A DNA stretch of 64,000 nucleotides from Aurantiochytrium sp. KH105 (taxonomy: Eukaryota > Sar > Bigyra > Thraustochytrida > Thraustochytriidae): assembly GCA_003116975.1 (NCBI GenBank), contig BGKB01000021.1, positions 372,001-436,000 of the forward strand, read 5' to 3'. The notes beneath the pieces are model-generated. The model was not told the DNA's origin. It searched no databases and saw only the letters and a program-made list of their open reading frames with translations. Below are positions 48,176 through 58,673 of this stretch, one piece after another. The position numbers were made by a program, and so were the translations under genes. The number at the start of each line of letters is the position of its first letter. Positions within the stretch are counted from its first letter, which is position 1.

Positions 48176-48449
48176 GTTCGACCCGCCCATCTTGACCTTC
48201 GACTCTCCTGTCTGTCCCTTTCTTTGTTGTTTTCCCTCTTTTATAGATAATGTTCTCGTGTGTACGTTTGATTTTTCTCTTTAGTTCTCCGGATGCTGGT
48301 GATGGTCGTTCACAATCTCGAGCATCATTGTTTGTTTTCAACAAATTGACTTGCAGACAAATTGAATTCTTGTCCCGGCTAACATGTCTGACTCGAGGTT
48401 TCTTACAGGGCAAAAGGAAGTGGACTCCGAAAGATCTCTAGCTGCAACT

Positions 48450-48900
48450 TTCGAGCTGGATCTTAAAATTACTAGCCCTGTAGCTTCTTTATCTCTTGCT
48501 GCAGCTGCTCCAAAAGTGTGGGTCTGCTTGCGTTTCAAATTCTGCTGCTTGTGCTGCTTGCATGTAGAACGCGCACCATTCACGTGCTTGTCAATGTATA
48601 CAAGATGGCGAAAGAGTAGAGCAATCGCTGCAACTGCAAGCAACTTTTTGCGCTGGATGTAGGATCTTTTGCTTTCAACCTCAGCCTACAGCTTCTCAAG
48701 CGTTTTCGTCATGTGTATGCACTCAAGGTTATCATGATGGAACAAGGATTCCATGCACGTGCCAAAACTTGGCCTAGCTATCGGCGCGTCAGCCTTGAAT
48801 TCCTGCACTTGCTCGCTACCTGCAGATGCGGACGATAGCTACTCAAATGGCAACAAGGGGGATATCCATTTCGCGATTTGCAAGTGCGGTCTCGAAGAAC
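48450..48900 (-). pseudogene. Possible decayed coiled-coil coding relic
   Basis: On the minus strand the translation runs EQVQEFKADAPIARPSFG, then ECIHMTKTLEKL, an in-frame TAG, AEVESKRSYIQRKKLL and AAIALLFRHLVYIDKHVN. After a frameshift it continues TLLEQLQQEIKKLQG followed by two stops. The segments are helix-like and collinear, suggesting a broken C-terminal coding region. It could also be chance, as no family is recognised. Confidence 0.3.
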
Positions 48901-49470
48901 AGCGTCATGATTGCAGTCGGTTGCCGCAGCATTGGCGTGGCATCACAACTTTCAGGGGCCCCAAAACTTGGCCAGGCAAACCATATGAATGAGCATCGAC
49001 TGGTGATGGCGTAGGTCAATCGCAGTGCTTACGAGGCCGGAACATTGCTTCGGGAGATAGCTCTGTCTAAGGTGGGTGGTCTTTTTCGTTAGAAGTCGTG
49101 AACATAGGCCATCTCTTCTACAGTGGAAAAAATAAGCGCGTTCACGATTTCGATGGCTTCACAGCGTTCTCGTGCACTTCGCGCGGGCACCATGGGTCGA
49201 GTCGCTCATGCTTTGGCTTGCTCAGGTCTCACGATGATGCGCTTCTTTCTGGCTGGCCAAGCAAGCACATGCATCAGCTACAGCAATAGCTACCGCAACA
49301 GCTACAGTAGCAGCAAGCCTCATTTGGTCAACTGCAGATCTTGCAGTGCACGAGCGCGATAAGAGATTTGAAATTTCGAGCGACTCCTTCATTTTTTGTT
49401 GGGCGAGAATGATCCGATCCGCTCCAGGGGCGATCCGCCAGGGAGCGATGGACCTGAAGAAGTACGTATA

Positions 49471-49508
49471 GCACGCACGCACGCACGCACGTACGCACGC
49501 ACGCACAC
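49471..49508. repeat. (GCAC)n microsatellite
   Basis: About nine GCAC units with one GTAC interruption. The same tetranucleotide tract occurs at 21203-21248. Confidence 0.85.
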
Positions 49509-51193
49509 ACGAACGGACGCTCCTGGTCGCAGTTGGTCCCTATAGGGTTTTATCACCACCTGCCTTGAGCTCGTTCACAATCTTTACGTCCCGCAACCGC
49601 CGCACCTCGTCCACGAAAGCTACCCAAACCTACAGACCTGCTGTGGATAAGCTACTAGCTCCCAGCAGCGTCCCTCGGAGCTTCTTCAGCAAAGCTAGCA
49701 GCTTTTACATAAGTTGTGTGGGGAGCTACTAGTGCTTCTCGAGGCCTCCACACTTGAAAGCTACAGCTTATTCGCCGCACTTTGTGCTGAAGCACAGCAC
49801 GCCTTTGCACGATCGTTCCCACAATAACTGCGCGTTCGCCTTTTCGCGCCGCACTCGCCCACACCTCGCCCGCGCGAGGCTGGATTCTGCCCCCTCGCGC
49901 GGCCTACCGCAGGGCCTCCGCCCAGCGCCCCGCCCCGCAGCTGCGGCGGCGCGGCACAGGCCCCTCGTCCCCCGCTCTGCTCCCTCTGCTCTGCCAAGCA
50001 GAGGCGCAAGCCTGGAGAGGCCTGCAGAGAGAAAGGTGCAGCAGCTGCAGCTGCAGCTGCAGGCGGCGGCGCGTTGCGTGACGAAGGCGCCGCGGCCAGG
50101 CCAGGCCAGGCCAGGCGAGGCGAGGAGGCGGGGCGAGGCCGAGGCGCAGGCGCGTGCTTGGGGCGCGAGAGGGCGGCCGGTTGCGGCGAGGCGGGGAGAG
50201 AGCGAGAGCGGGCGGGAGGCCAGGCGGGCGGAGAGCGACGGCGAAGAGCGGGGAGGAGCGGGTCAAGCGGCCAGGCGGCCAGCGCACCCACAGCGGCGGC
50301 CAATCGGACACCTCCTCCCCCAACCCCTCTCGCCTCGCCTTCCCGCAGAGAGCGGCTGCTGGCGGCCATACGGTCGGCTCCCGCCACGGAGGCTGGCTGC
50401 CTGGCTGGCTATCTCTCTCTCAATGTCCGTATATGTTTATACTGCATGTCCTGGCTGGCTGGCTGTCTAGTTGAACCAAGAGGGCGCGCGCGCCAGCGTC
50501 ACTGGCCCACAGTGGTGGGCGGTCAGCCGGATGCGGTAGAGAGGGAAACAGGGGCAGAGACGCGCCGCCCCGCAGCCGGCGGAGACGAGGCGCGCAGGCG
50601 CGGGTGCAACGGCTTAAGCGGAGCCGGGGCGGAAGCTGGGAGGAACAGGCCGCAGCAGCTGCGCGCAGTGGCAGAGGACGCGAGCAAGGGCGTAAGGTGG
50701 CGTCTGGCTGGGAAGCTCACGGTAGGGGAGAATGAGTGGAGCTGCGGACGCTGTGGACGGAGTAAACCGGGTTTCGTGAGGTCCGTGGCTGTGCAGGGGA
50801 AGCAAGCTGTGGACGGAGGCTGGTCAGTGCTATGTTAGGCAGAGGATAAGCGGTGCTGGAGCGGTGCCTCGAGGGTGAGTGCGGGGGAAATAATGTGGTG
50901 TGGGGCGAGGGGCAGCAGCTGCAGAGGGGCCGAGACGCGCGTCTCGGAAGCAGCGGGGAACTTCTACGGGAGCAGGTAGTCGGCGGAGAGAAGGGGAGAA
51001 AGACAGGAAGAAAAAGGGAAAAGAAAGAATAGCCGAGTCGAGTCGAGTCGAGGAGGCAGACAGACAGACCTGCATTGCCTTGCCCGCCCCGGCCGCCCGC
51101 GTGCACGACTGCCAGCGAGCGAGCGAGCAAGCGCCGCGAGCGTACGCGGAGCGAGGCGCAACCGGCGTGAGGACAGAAAGAGAGACGAGAGAG

Positions 51194-51670
51194 ATGGTGC
51201 GCGCACGCGTGAACCGCGCTCAGCGCGGAGGAGACCGGCGTCTGGAGACGGCCGACCTCTTGGACTTCGCCAAGGAGCTTGACGTCAAGGTGGCGTCCAA
51301 GCGCGAGAAGATGGCCGCGAACGAGGCCGTGTCCACCGCCGTCGATACCTTCTCGGCCGTCTTCGCGGATGCCATCGGCGAGTCCACCGGCAGCGCCGAC
51401 TCGGACCTCATGCGTAAGCAGCTCGACAAGTACGAGCTTCAGCTCCACCACGCGCGCGAGGCCGTCGTCGCCGCCAAGGAGTCTGACGCCTTGCTGCTGC
51501 AGATGAACGCCAAGCTTGAGAACCGTGTGCGCGAGCTCTCGGTTGAGAACCAAAAACTCATGGCTCTTGCCAAGTACCTGCGCCAGTTCGAGCGCGAAAA
51601 CGCCGAGCTGCGCTTCATTGTGCAGGGTTTCTTTGATAGCTCTGCAAAGGCTGCCACCGTCGCCCCATAG
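51194..51670 (+). CDS. Small coiled-coil protein
   Basis: 158 residues from the ATG at 51194; the open frame upstream is low-complexity leader without a conserved start. The N-terminus is basic (VRARVNRAQRGGDRR). Residues ~17-60 have a helical TADLLDFAKELDVKVASKREKM segment. Residues ~75-145 form a continuous heptad coiled coil (LDKYELQLHHAREAVVAAKESDALLLQMNAKLENRVRELSVENQKL). Codon use is strongly G/C-ending and even, as in expressed genes. No family recognised. Confidence 0.65.
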   Translation: MVRARVNRAQRGGDRRLETADLLDFAKELDVKVASKREKMAANEAVSTAVDTFSAVFADAIGESTGSADSDLMRKQLDKYELQLHHAREAVVAAKESDALLLQMNAKLENRVRELSVENQKLMALAKYLRQFERENAELRFIVQGFFDSSAKAATVAP

Positions 51671-52186
51671 ACGAGCAGGACCCTTTGCAACATGTCTGTG
51701 CTCTGATGGCCGGGACTTTCGAGTCCCTGCTGCACATTGAGCCAATACCTCAAATCACGCCAACGACCCGCTCGCGCCAACTGTATGGGGGAGATCGCGG
51801 CAAGCAAGCCTTACACGTTGAACACCCCTTGCGAGGAGAGGGTTGACTTCTTTCTCGTTTCCTCGCAACGGCCCTGTTCTTTCTTTTTTTTACGACGGCT
51901 TGCCTGTCTCCTTCTCTTTTTCCCTCCTTTTTCCGCGGTCTGGACGAGTGACCATTTTTCTTTTAATCATCGCGATTTGCCTTCGCGGCAAGCTTCGTGC
52001 GACTCCGTACATACGACCCCACCACACTTCACACGTGCATTACTTTTCTTTTCTTTTTTAGCGCGCTCGATAGAAAGATACCCTTAGCAAGAACGTGGGC
52101 AGCCTTGATTCTGCCTATCTTCGTTCTGCTCCTGGGAGTCTTTGTATGTAGCGCCATGAAAACAAGACAAAACAAAATATATTTCA
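51671..52186. other. Convergent 3' intergenic region
   Basis: 516 bp, T/C-rich with T-runs around 51880-51890 and 52050. No gene or RNA is seen. Confidence 0.6.
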
Positions 52187-53245
52187 CTACTTTTCACTCT
52201 CCCCCAATAATTCCGCTTGAAAGTCTCGAAACGCCTGCGCGGTCTTGTGCTGCTCCTCCACCAAGGCTTCCGCATTCTGCTTTTCGAGGTCCACAAGCTT
52301 TTGAGCGCATGACGCCAAACACTCCTTGAGCTCCCGCGCCGGATCGGGTGTGGGGGCGTCTTGAACCGCAGCGGCGTCGCCGTCTTCGAGATGGTCGACG
52401 AGAGATACATTGTTGATACGTTTAGGGTCGACGAGGTCACCAAATCCGAGTCCCTTCAGTATCATCTCATGCGGAACGGATCCTTGGGTCGAATCGCGCA
52501 GCTTGCTCTCCAGGCGAGCCATCTCCGTTTTTAAAACAGACGTTGGCTCCAGGACGGCGGCACACAGGAGCTGCATGGCACGCTCCAAGCCGTCAATTCT
52601 GGCCTGAGTGTCGTTGCACGCCATTTCCAAGCCTTGGTTTTTCTCAAGCTCTTTCGCGAGCTCCTTCTCCATTGCAGTCATGCTCTCGCGTTGTTGGGCT
52701 GCTCGTGAAACTTCTGCTGACGTGCGTCGCAAGATCGCCTCGAACGCCTGCCGTTCCGAGATCAGTCGTTGGTTCTCGCGCGCCTGCATCTTGACGTGCC
52801 GCTCCAGCTGATCAACAGACTCTTCAATCTCTTGTTGCTCGCGATGCCTCGTCTCCATCTCGCCCACAAGCTTACGAGCCTCGACATTGAGCTCTGCGAG
52901 GGCCGCGAATGTCTCCTCAAGCGAGTCTCGAAGCCCCACGGCCGCATCGGCGGTCTCGGCGCTATCTCTTCGGAGCTCTTCTTGCATGGGATCCAACGAT
53001 TGAACCTCTGCTGCTGTGCGTTGCATCGCATCCCATTCTTTCGATGAAATCGCCGAGCTCGTCGTCAATGCCTCGCGCAACTCTTCGCGCCGCTTCAAGA
53101 GGCACTCGCACTCGTGCGATCGGGCGTGCAGCTGTTCGTGAAACTCGCTCAGTCGTGACTTTTCACGCTCGAGCATCTCCTCCGCGACGGCCTCGGCCGC
53201 CTCCTGCTCGGCCAAGAGCGCCGCTACGTCCGAATTCATGGACAT
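52187..53245 (-). CDS. Coiled-coil protein of unknown function
   Basis: 352 residues from the ATG at 53245. Residues ~8-240 are almost uninterrupted coiled coil (Glu, Gln, Arg, Leu, Ala-rich). A less regular conserved-looking patch follows (GSVPHEMILKGLGFGDLVDPKRINNVSLVDHLEDGD), then a terminal helix. The layout resembles kinetochore or centrosomal filament proteins, but no signature identifies one. Confidence 0.7.
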   Translation of the reverse strand: MSMNSDVAALLAEQEAAEAVAEEMLEREKSRLSEFHEQLHARSHECECLLKRREELREALTTSSAISSKEWDAMQRTAAEVQSLDPMQEELRRDSAETADAAVGLRDSLEETFAALAELNVEARKLVGEMETRHREQQEIEESVDQLERHVKMQARENQRLISERQAFEAILRRTSAEVSRAAQQRESMTAMEKELAKELEKNQGLEMACNDTQARIDGLERAMQLLCAAVLEPTSVLKTEMARLESKLRDSTQGSVPHEMILKGLGFGDLVDPKRINNVSLVDHLEDGDAAAVQDAPTPDPARELKECLASCAQKLVDLEKQNAEALVEEQHKTAQAFRDFQAELLGESEK

Positions 53246-53718
53246 TTCTCCGTTTCGATCGGGTAAAAACTACTTTTCGAGACTTGCTCACCTGCCAGTG
53301 GGCAAAACTCTGCACGCAGGAAAAGGAATAGATTTGCGATCGGTTATGATCTCGTAAACGTGCAGTGTCGGCGAGAGCGGGCTGTCGATCAACGTTTTGG
53401 ATTTGAAAATGGGTCCCTACATGTTGGAAATCTTCATTTGTTATATGGGGAGGGGAGGGGGTGATCATGACAGGACAACTCGCAGACAATTTGAGGTCGA
53501 AGACGCGAATGGTTCTTCAGATCTTCTGTGCCGCATCAGCAACTTTTACATCACATTTCTTTGTCCGTGCATTTTCATGTGCTGCGACCTGTGACCCGTA
53601 AAAGCTTTTTTCTTGGTCCCAAAGGCCCAAGCTTGCAGAACCTCTTCTAGAATCGCCAGGCGGCACAGCCTGCTCAGAGCCTGACGTGAGCCCTCGCCGA
53701 ACGAAGAGGGGAGCGAGG
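53246..53718. other. Divergent intergenic region
   Basis: 473 bp between the coiled-coil gene and the methyltransferase. Average composition. Nothing beyond promoter sequence is seen. Confidence 0.6.
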
Positions 53719-54516
53719 ATGCTGAGCAGCCCATGTGCCACCTTGCGCAGGAAGTCGCACGCGCCTCAGCAGGTTCTTCGGCAAATAACCTTGCCCTGGC
53801 TTCATCGCCTGTCGTCTGAGCCACCCCTTTTAGCGCTGCGACCTAGGTCTACTCAGACACGTGCGCTGAGTGGAAAGCGAAGGAGAGCCAAGTCGCCATG
53901 GATTGCGCGCCAGGCGCGTGATCCTTTTGTCGCTGCGCGCGAGTCTGCAGGCTACAGGTCGAGGGCGGCCTTCAAACTGCTAGAAATTGATCAAAAACAA
54001 CAACTTTTCAAAGGCGCCAAGGTCATCCTCGACCTCGGCGCCGCACCCGGCGGTTGGGCTCAGGTAGCGGCGCAGCAATGTGGTCCATCAACAACGATCA
54101 TCATGTGCGACCTGTTGCCAGTTAAATCACTCAAGGGATGTACTTTTATTCAAGGCGACTTTCTCGAACCTGAGATTCAAGACAAAGTCCGTCAAGAAGC
54201 CCACCGTGCCTCGGGTCAACCTTATGTTGACCTTGTTCTTTGTGACATGGCACCAAACACCTTGGGGAACCATAGTGCTGATCATTTGCGTCAAATAGAG
54301 CTCGTCGAGGCAGCCTGGGAAACTGCGCAAGCCGTCCTTCAGCCCGATCGCGGCGCCTTTTTGACTAAAATCTTCACAGGTCCAGAGGACCAACTTATTG
54401 CAAATGAAATGAAACGCGCCTTTCGCGAGTTCAAGCGCGTCAAGCCCGCTGCGACCCGTAAAGAGTCACGAGAAATCTTTTTCCTCGGTCGCGGCTTTCG
54501 CCAGCCACAGACTTGA
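53719..54516 (+). CDS. MRM2: FtsJ/RrmJ-family 2'-O-ribose rRNA methyltransferase (MRM2-like)
   Basis: 265 residues. The first ~55 are Arg/Ser/Leu/Pro-rich without acids, suggesting import into mitochondria. The FtsJ core follows: YRSRAAFKL, the SAM-binding DLGAAPGGW (105-113) and CDMAPN. The K-D-K-E catalytic tetrad is complete at Lys86, Asp176, Lys217 and Glu252 (ESREIFFLG). Known role of the family: methylation of the A-loop uridine in large-subunit rRNA by RrmJ/MRM2. The ATG at 53719 was preferred over an upstream GTG. Mitochondrial location is inferred from the N-terminus. Confidence 0.9.
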   Translation: MLSSPCATLRRKSHAPQQVLRQITLPWLHRLSSEPPLLALRPRSTQTRALSGKRRRAKSPWIARQARDPFVAARESAGYRSRAAFKLLEIDQKQQLFKGAKVILDLGAAPGGWAQVAAQQCGPSTTIIMCDLLPVKSLKGCTFIQGDFLEPEIQDKVRQEAHRASGQPYVDLVLCDMAPNTLGNHSADHLRQIELVEAAWETAQAVLQPDRGAFLTKIFTGPEDQLIANEMKRAFREFKRVKPAATRKESREIFFLGRGFRQPQT

Positions 54517-54934
54517 AACAATGACAACATTCATTCGTGCATTCGTGCGTGTATTTACAGACAAAGTCGTGAATCACAACAAGTGGAAGAAGAACAGCAA
54601 TGGAAGACCCATTCGTGAAGATAACTCAATGCGTTTGTCGCGATTAACGCACCGCACATGTTTTGTTCCGTTTCCAAAGAGCTTATGTTTCGAATCAAGG
54701 GAGCGAGAGCTTTTGACTCCATCATGAGCTGCTATCTCCGCACGGACAAACACTTCCTACAATTTTCTGACGTGACAGAAAGGTTTACAAGTCGCCACGT
54801 CCTCCTGCACGAACACGTGTCTGGCCCCACTGAGTGAAAGAAAGACCAAGCTGCAGCAGCCCGCGCAACAGGTCCAGCCATTTCTCCAACCAAGAAAAAA
54901 GAAAAGAAACGAAATGACAAGCCAGGTCCTCTCG
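54517..54934. other. Convergent 3' intergenic region
   Basis: 418 bp between the methyltransferase stop and the TLDc-protein stop. No feature recognised. Confidence 0.6.
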
Positions 54935-56473
54935 CTAGCGACCCCCGCGGTTCTCAATCTGCTGTTGATGGCCGTAGGTCTTGCCAAGAAGAAACTCGCG
55001 ATCGAACGAGTTCTCGGCAAACTTCTTTCGATCTACCTTGCGCCGATCCATGCGCATCTTGTCCACAGCCGCGACCTCTGTGGCCTGCGCTGAGGCAGCC
55101 TCGGATCCACCAAAGCCCCACGCTTCGATAATGAAGGGCTTAAAGGTCGAGGTGCCATCTGCGTTGCGAGGACGCAAGTCGCCCTGCTCATACGTCAGGT
55201 CGAAATCTGCTGCGCGGCAGCCTTCAAAGTTCCGATCAAGCCATAGGCGCGGCGAGTTCTCGTCTCCACCGAAACCCAAACCAAGAATACCGGACTTGCC
55301 GCGGCAACGCAAAAATTGAAAGTGATTCGTCCCCGGAGACGAACCGTCTGTACGCGCGCTCAGCGTCTGGAATTTGGGCCGCAACGAGACCAGCGTGCTT
55401 GATGTGTTTCCGTAGAACTGCGCCGCCTCAGACCAAGTCTCCGAAACGAGACCTCCGAACACATTTCCTTCTGCATCCATGATTGCGATCAGCGTTGGGC
55501 CGGCGTATCCTAGAATAGAATTGAAGAGCATATCAAAAGACATGCCATGCTGGTTGCTCGAGAAGAGCAAATCCCACGACGAGGCAGCACGTGAGTCAGC
55601 GCACGACAGAGCAAAGACATCAGCTGGACTCATCACCTCGCTCTTGGCCACAGCAGCTTGCGTTCCCGCCGAAATCTTGCCCGCTGTCGCCGATCCTTGC
55701 GCAGCCATGCCGAGCATCTTAGCGCCAACGAGTCCATGCAGACCTTCTTGCAGGGACGGAACTTGGGCGCTGCACCATCGATTGAACATGCCGAAGTTAC
55801 GCCTCACCTCCTCGCTGCCGTCCAGCTTGGATTGCTTTTCGGCAAAGACTCCAAACCCGGCAATGAGCGCTGCGCTTTTGAATGAGCCCGATTCGTTGCC
55901 AGCTGCATGATAGAGCGCGCTCAGCAGCTCGCCGAGCAGCTCTGGTGTCGCCTCGCTCTTGCCAGGACCTGTGGCGCCAGCAAAGATGGCGCGTCGCATG
56001 TCGCTCGTTGTGCCCTTGACAAGATTGGCCACGACGTCGACAAAGATCTCCAGCGAGATGGGCCCCGCTTGATCCGACTGCCTGAAGATGCGCGCGACCG
56101 CGGTGGCATCCTCTGCAGGAAGTCCGAACGCCTCGGTCACCTTGCGACCGGTGACCGCCTCGTTAGCACTCTCCTTTGCGGCAGCGGGCGCAGCGGGAGT
56201 GGCGGACGCGTCTGCCGCCGCTGAGGACTCTGGGGCGGGCGGTGGCGCCGCCGCCGCGGTCTCGCCCTTGGCGTTTGCCTCGGACGCAGTCGCAGTCCCG
56301 GCCCCGCTCGCGGCCTGAGAGGCCTTGAGCTTCGCGATCTCGCCATGGCGACGTGCGACCTGCGCGTAAGCCGCGCTGTCTAGCAGCAGGTGCTTGCGCT
56401 TCGCCTCACTGGCGCCCGCGCTGCCGCCGCCGCCGCCGCCGCCTGCGTTCTTCTTGCTCCCGCTCGATCCCAT
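54935..56473 (-). CDS. TLDc-domain protein, MEAK7-like, with N-myristoylation signal
   Basis: 512 residues. The start MGSSGSKK is a strong N-myristoylation consensus (Gly2, Ser6, Lys7-8). A Gly run and an Ala/Pro-rich low-complexity stretch occupy ~10-105. Residues ~110-260 form an EF-hand-like helical region (KVTEAFGLPAEDATAVARIFRQSDQAG). Residues ~285-470 are a TLDc domain: SWDLLFSSNQHGMSFDMLFNSILGYAGPTLIAIMDAEGNVFGGLVSE, then FLRCRGKSGILGLGFGGDENSPRLWLDRNFEGC. Myristoylated TLDc architecture matches human MEAK7 (TLDC1), a lysosomal mTOR-linked protein. Orthology inferred from architecture. Confidence 0.82.
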   Translation of the reverse strand: MGSSGSKKNAGGGGGGGSAGASEAKRKHLLLDSAAYAQVARRHGEIAKLKASQAASGAGTATASEANAKGETAAAAPPPAPESSAAADASATPAAPAAAKESANEAVTGRKVTEAFGLPAEDATAVARIFRQSDQAGPISLEIFVDVVANLVKGTTSDMRRAIFAGATGPGKSEATPELLGELLSALYHAAGNESGSFKSAALIAGFGVFAEKQSKLDGSEEVRRNFGMFNRWCSAQVPSLQEGLHGLVGAKMLGMAAQGSATAGKISAGTQAAVAKSEVMSPADVFALSCADSRAASSWDLLFSSNQHGMSFDMLFNSILGYAGPTLIAIMDAEGNVFGGLVSETWSEAAQFYGNTSSTLVSLRPKFQTLSARTDGSSPGTNHFQFLRCRGKSGILGLGFGGDENSPRLWLDRNFEGCRAADFDLTYEQGDLRPRNADGTSTFKPFIIEAWGFGGSEAASAQATEVAAVDKMRMDRRKVDRKKFAENSFDREFLLGKTYGHQQQIENRGGR

Positions 56474-56633
56474 GGTTCTCTGTTATGAATGATGAATGAT
56501 GATGGATTTCGGGTATTGCTCGTATTGCTCAACAACGAACGCAACGAACGAGCAAAGAAAACAAGCAAGGAGGCAAAAGGCACGATCCCCCAAAGAGGAC
56601 CAATAAAAATATAACATCAAAAGCAGGCAGTTC

Positions 56634-58070
56634 TCAATCCGTGAGAGCCGGGGCGACAATGTCCAGCAGAGGGGCTCGCGTTGACTTCCAAAGCCCCACG
56701 ACGACATCGACGCGAAATTTGACAAAGAGATCTCGGTACTTTGGCCGTCGAAGTACCATGGCCATCCCATTATGGGAAAGGTCGATACAGCGCAGCGCAC
56801 TTGCCGTCGGAATAGCTTCAGCAAGAGCTTCAGCAGCCTCGCCCGCCCCGATCTCGTTTGTTGCCAAGTCAAGCTCGATAATATCTTCATTGTCCTGCAG
56901 GAACTCCCGCGCCACCGTTAAACAGCCCTCACGCCCAAGACCATTGTGCCGAAGGTCGAGAGAGTGAAGACCACGTTGTCGCGCGGCTTTGATAAAAGTC
57001 GCGACACCCTTGGCTCCCAAACCGCAGTCATGTAGATTAAGACGCCGAAGCAATGGGCACTTTACCAGGATTAATGAAATGTGCTCCCCTGATTCCACGC
57101 CCAGGGGATTTCCTCGCAAATCAAGCTCGTGCAGCGCTGGGCAGCGACTCAAAATTGAGGTGAGAGACTTGAGGCCCATCGAGCCAATCTCATTCTTTGG
57201 CAAACTCACGCGTTCTAGCGTACGCTTGTACTTGAGCGCTTTAGCTAGCGTGTGTGCTCCCTCATCGCCAAAGTCGAAGAAAGCCTTAACCATGTGCTGC
57301 TGTCGAAGAACGTGCTCCCATCGTTCCAAGTTGTGCTCGGCTTTGGTCATCACCGAGACAAGCTGCGACTCGTACTGATCACATTGAACGCGACGAAACT
57401 CAGCAAGAGCCGCGTCATGATCTTCTTGGGCCTTGCGCAATTTTCTTCGCGCTTCGCAACGACGTTTATAGCATGCAATTTCAAGAGTGACAGTAATCAC
57501 CTCCTCATCGTCCTGCGTTCTGAGCTCGATAATCGCCTCGCGCACCGTCTCTACCGATACAGTCACGCGTTCGCGGGGGTCTTTGGCGGCTTCTTCGTCA
57601 GAAGAATCGCCGCCATTGCCACCGCTTGCTCGTTTGCCGCGCTTTTTGGATTTGCTTCGCAGTCGATCAAAGGAAAACCCGCGCTTAAGTTCCGCTTTAT
57701 TCTTGGCATTTTCCTTTGTGCTACTGCTCGTCCCCTTCATTTCTCCACTGTCCTCTTCACCATTGCCAGGTGACCCGTCTTTCGTCTTCGTTTTGGCGGC
57801 AGCGGACTCACCACTACTCGTCTTCAAGCTGTCATCCTCCAAGGCTTCAGATTCTTTGATATTGACTTCTTCTGGCTCCTTGTCATCTTCTTTTCTCGTG
57901 GCCTCCGAAGGCTTTTCTTCGACAGCCTCGGTTTCCTCCTCGTCGCTCTCCTCGTCATTGCCGTCACTGTCGAACTCGTCGCCTCCGCTCTCTCCTCCAC
58001 TATCACCGGACGAGGCGGCCCCTTCGTTTTCGGCCTTGCGAGTGCTTTTCTTTCTGCGCGGGATCCGCAT
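56634..58070 (-). CDS. RNase-inhibitor-type leucine-rich-repeat protein with acidic N-terminus
   Basis: 478 residues. Residues ~1-170 are disordered and very acidic with Ser-rich and basic patches (DSDGNDEESDEEE, SKSKKRGKRAS). Residues ~175-260 are a helical, charged region. Residues ~265-445 contain about five 28-residue RI-type LRRs (LERVSLPKNEIGSMGLKSL, LHELDLRGNPLGVESGEHI, LRRLNLHDCGLGAKGV, LHSLDLRHNGLGREGC, IIELDLATNEIGAGEA). This is a protein-binding solenoid. The acidic and basic N-terminus suggests a nuclear or scaffold role. No orthologue recognised. Confidence 0.8.
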   Translation of the reverse strand: MRIPRRKKSTRKAENEGAASSGDSGGESGGDEFDSDGNDEESDEEETEAVEEKPSEATRKEDDKEPEEVNIKESEALEDDSLKTSSGESAAAKTKTKDGSPGNGEEDSGEMKGTSSSTKENAKNKAELKRGFSFDRLRSKSKKRGKRASGGNGGDSSDEEAAKDPRERVTVSVETVREAIIELRTQDDEEVITVTLEIACYKRRCEARRKLRKAQEDHDAALAEFRRVQCDQYESQLVSVMTKAEHNLERWEHVLRQQHMVKAFFDFGDEGAHTLAKALKYKRTLERVSLPKNEIGSMGLKSLTSILSRCPALHELDLRGNPLGVESGEHISLILVKCPLLRRLNLHDCGLGAKGVATFIKAARQRGLHSLDLRHNGLGREGCLTVAREFLQDNEDIIELDLATNEIGAGEAAEALAEAIPTASALRCIDLSHNGMAMVLRRPKYRDLFVKFRVDVVVGLWKSTRAPLLDIVAPALTD

Positions 58071-58673
58071 GGCTGCTTGAGCTCTGCGTCTACGTTTTCT
58101 TCTGCGCAGACGTGGAGGCTTGCGCCAAAAGACTGGGACTGGACGCGTCGCTTCACGTTTGGGTCCGAGTCGGGACGTGCGTGTCCGTTAATTATTAGCT
58201 ATACTACCATCACTCGTAAAAGGCCTAGCACCTACTAGTAGGCTACTACGAGTAGGGCCTGACCGGACCACCCTAATATCCCCCTTTGATTTCAAAGTAT
58301 CCCGAGTCATTCATAATTTGCCACGAGTAGAAGGTTAACTCATGATTCGTTCAAACCAAGCAAGACGCAGGGCGCACTTTGACGTGGTGAAACAAGGCTT
58401 CGGACTGCTTCGCTTTGACAAGAGCACAATCGACACCAAGCATTCGGGAACTGCTCTCCAAAGCAAGCCCAATTTTCATTCATCCGACTTTAAACTGCGT
58501 CGTGCAACCAGCAAAGACCAAGACCAAGATCAATAACGACGTACATTACCTTCAATTTTTTATGATTTCCATATTAGATACATTGAGTAGCGACGCCTAG
58601 TATACTTGACTGCAGACTCCTTAGCTTCTGGTTTAATTTTTAATTTAAATCCTCACTCCAGACAGCTCGAGAC
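58071..58673. other. Intergenic region
   Basis: 603 bp of moderate A/T content between the LRR-protein start and the zinc-finger stop. Contains short CTAGTAG repeats near 58235. No gene is supported. Confidence 0.55.

Larger units (their letters stand above)
48176..51193. other. Longest intergenic region in the window
   Basis: 3.0 kb. The left part (48300-49400) is of ordinary composition and contains a decayed coding-like stretch on the minus strand (listed). A (GCAC)n tract lies at 49471-49508. From 49750 to 51180 the DNA is GC-rich with AGGCC/AGGCG and GCTGCA repeats and GAGTC repeats near 51033-51050, serving as promoter/leader for the gene at 51194. No intact gene is supported. Confidence 0.5.

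Noticed and set aside
49754-50838. Overlapping long ORFs on both strands in the GC-rich stretch before 51194
   Set aside because: All six frames are open from composition; translations are Arg/Ala/Gly/Pro-rich with no motif.
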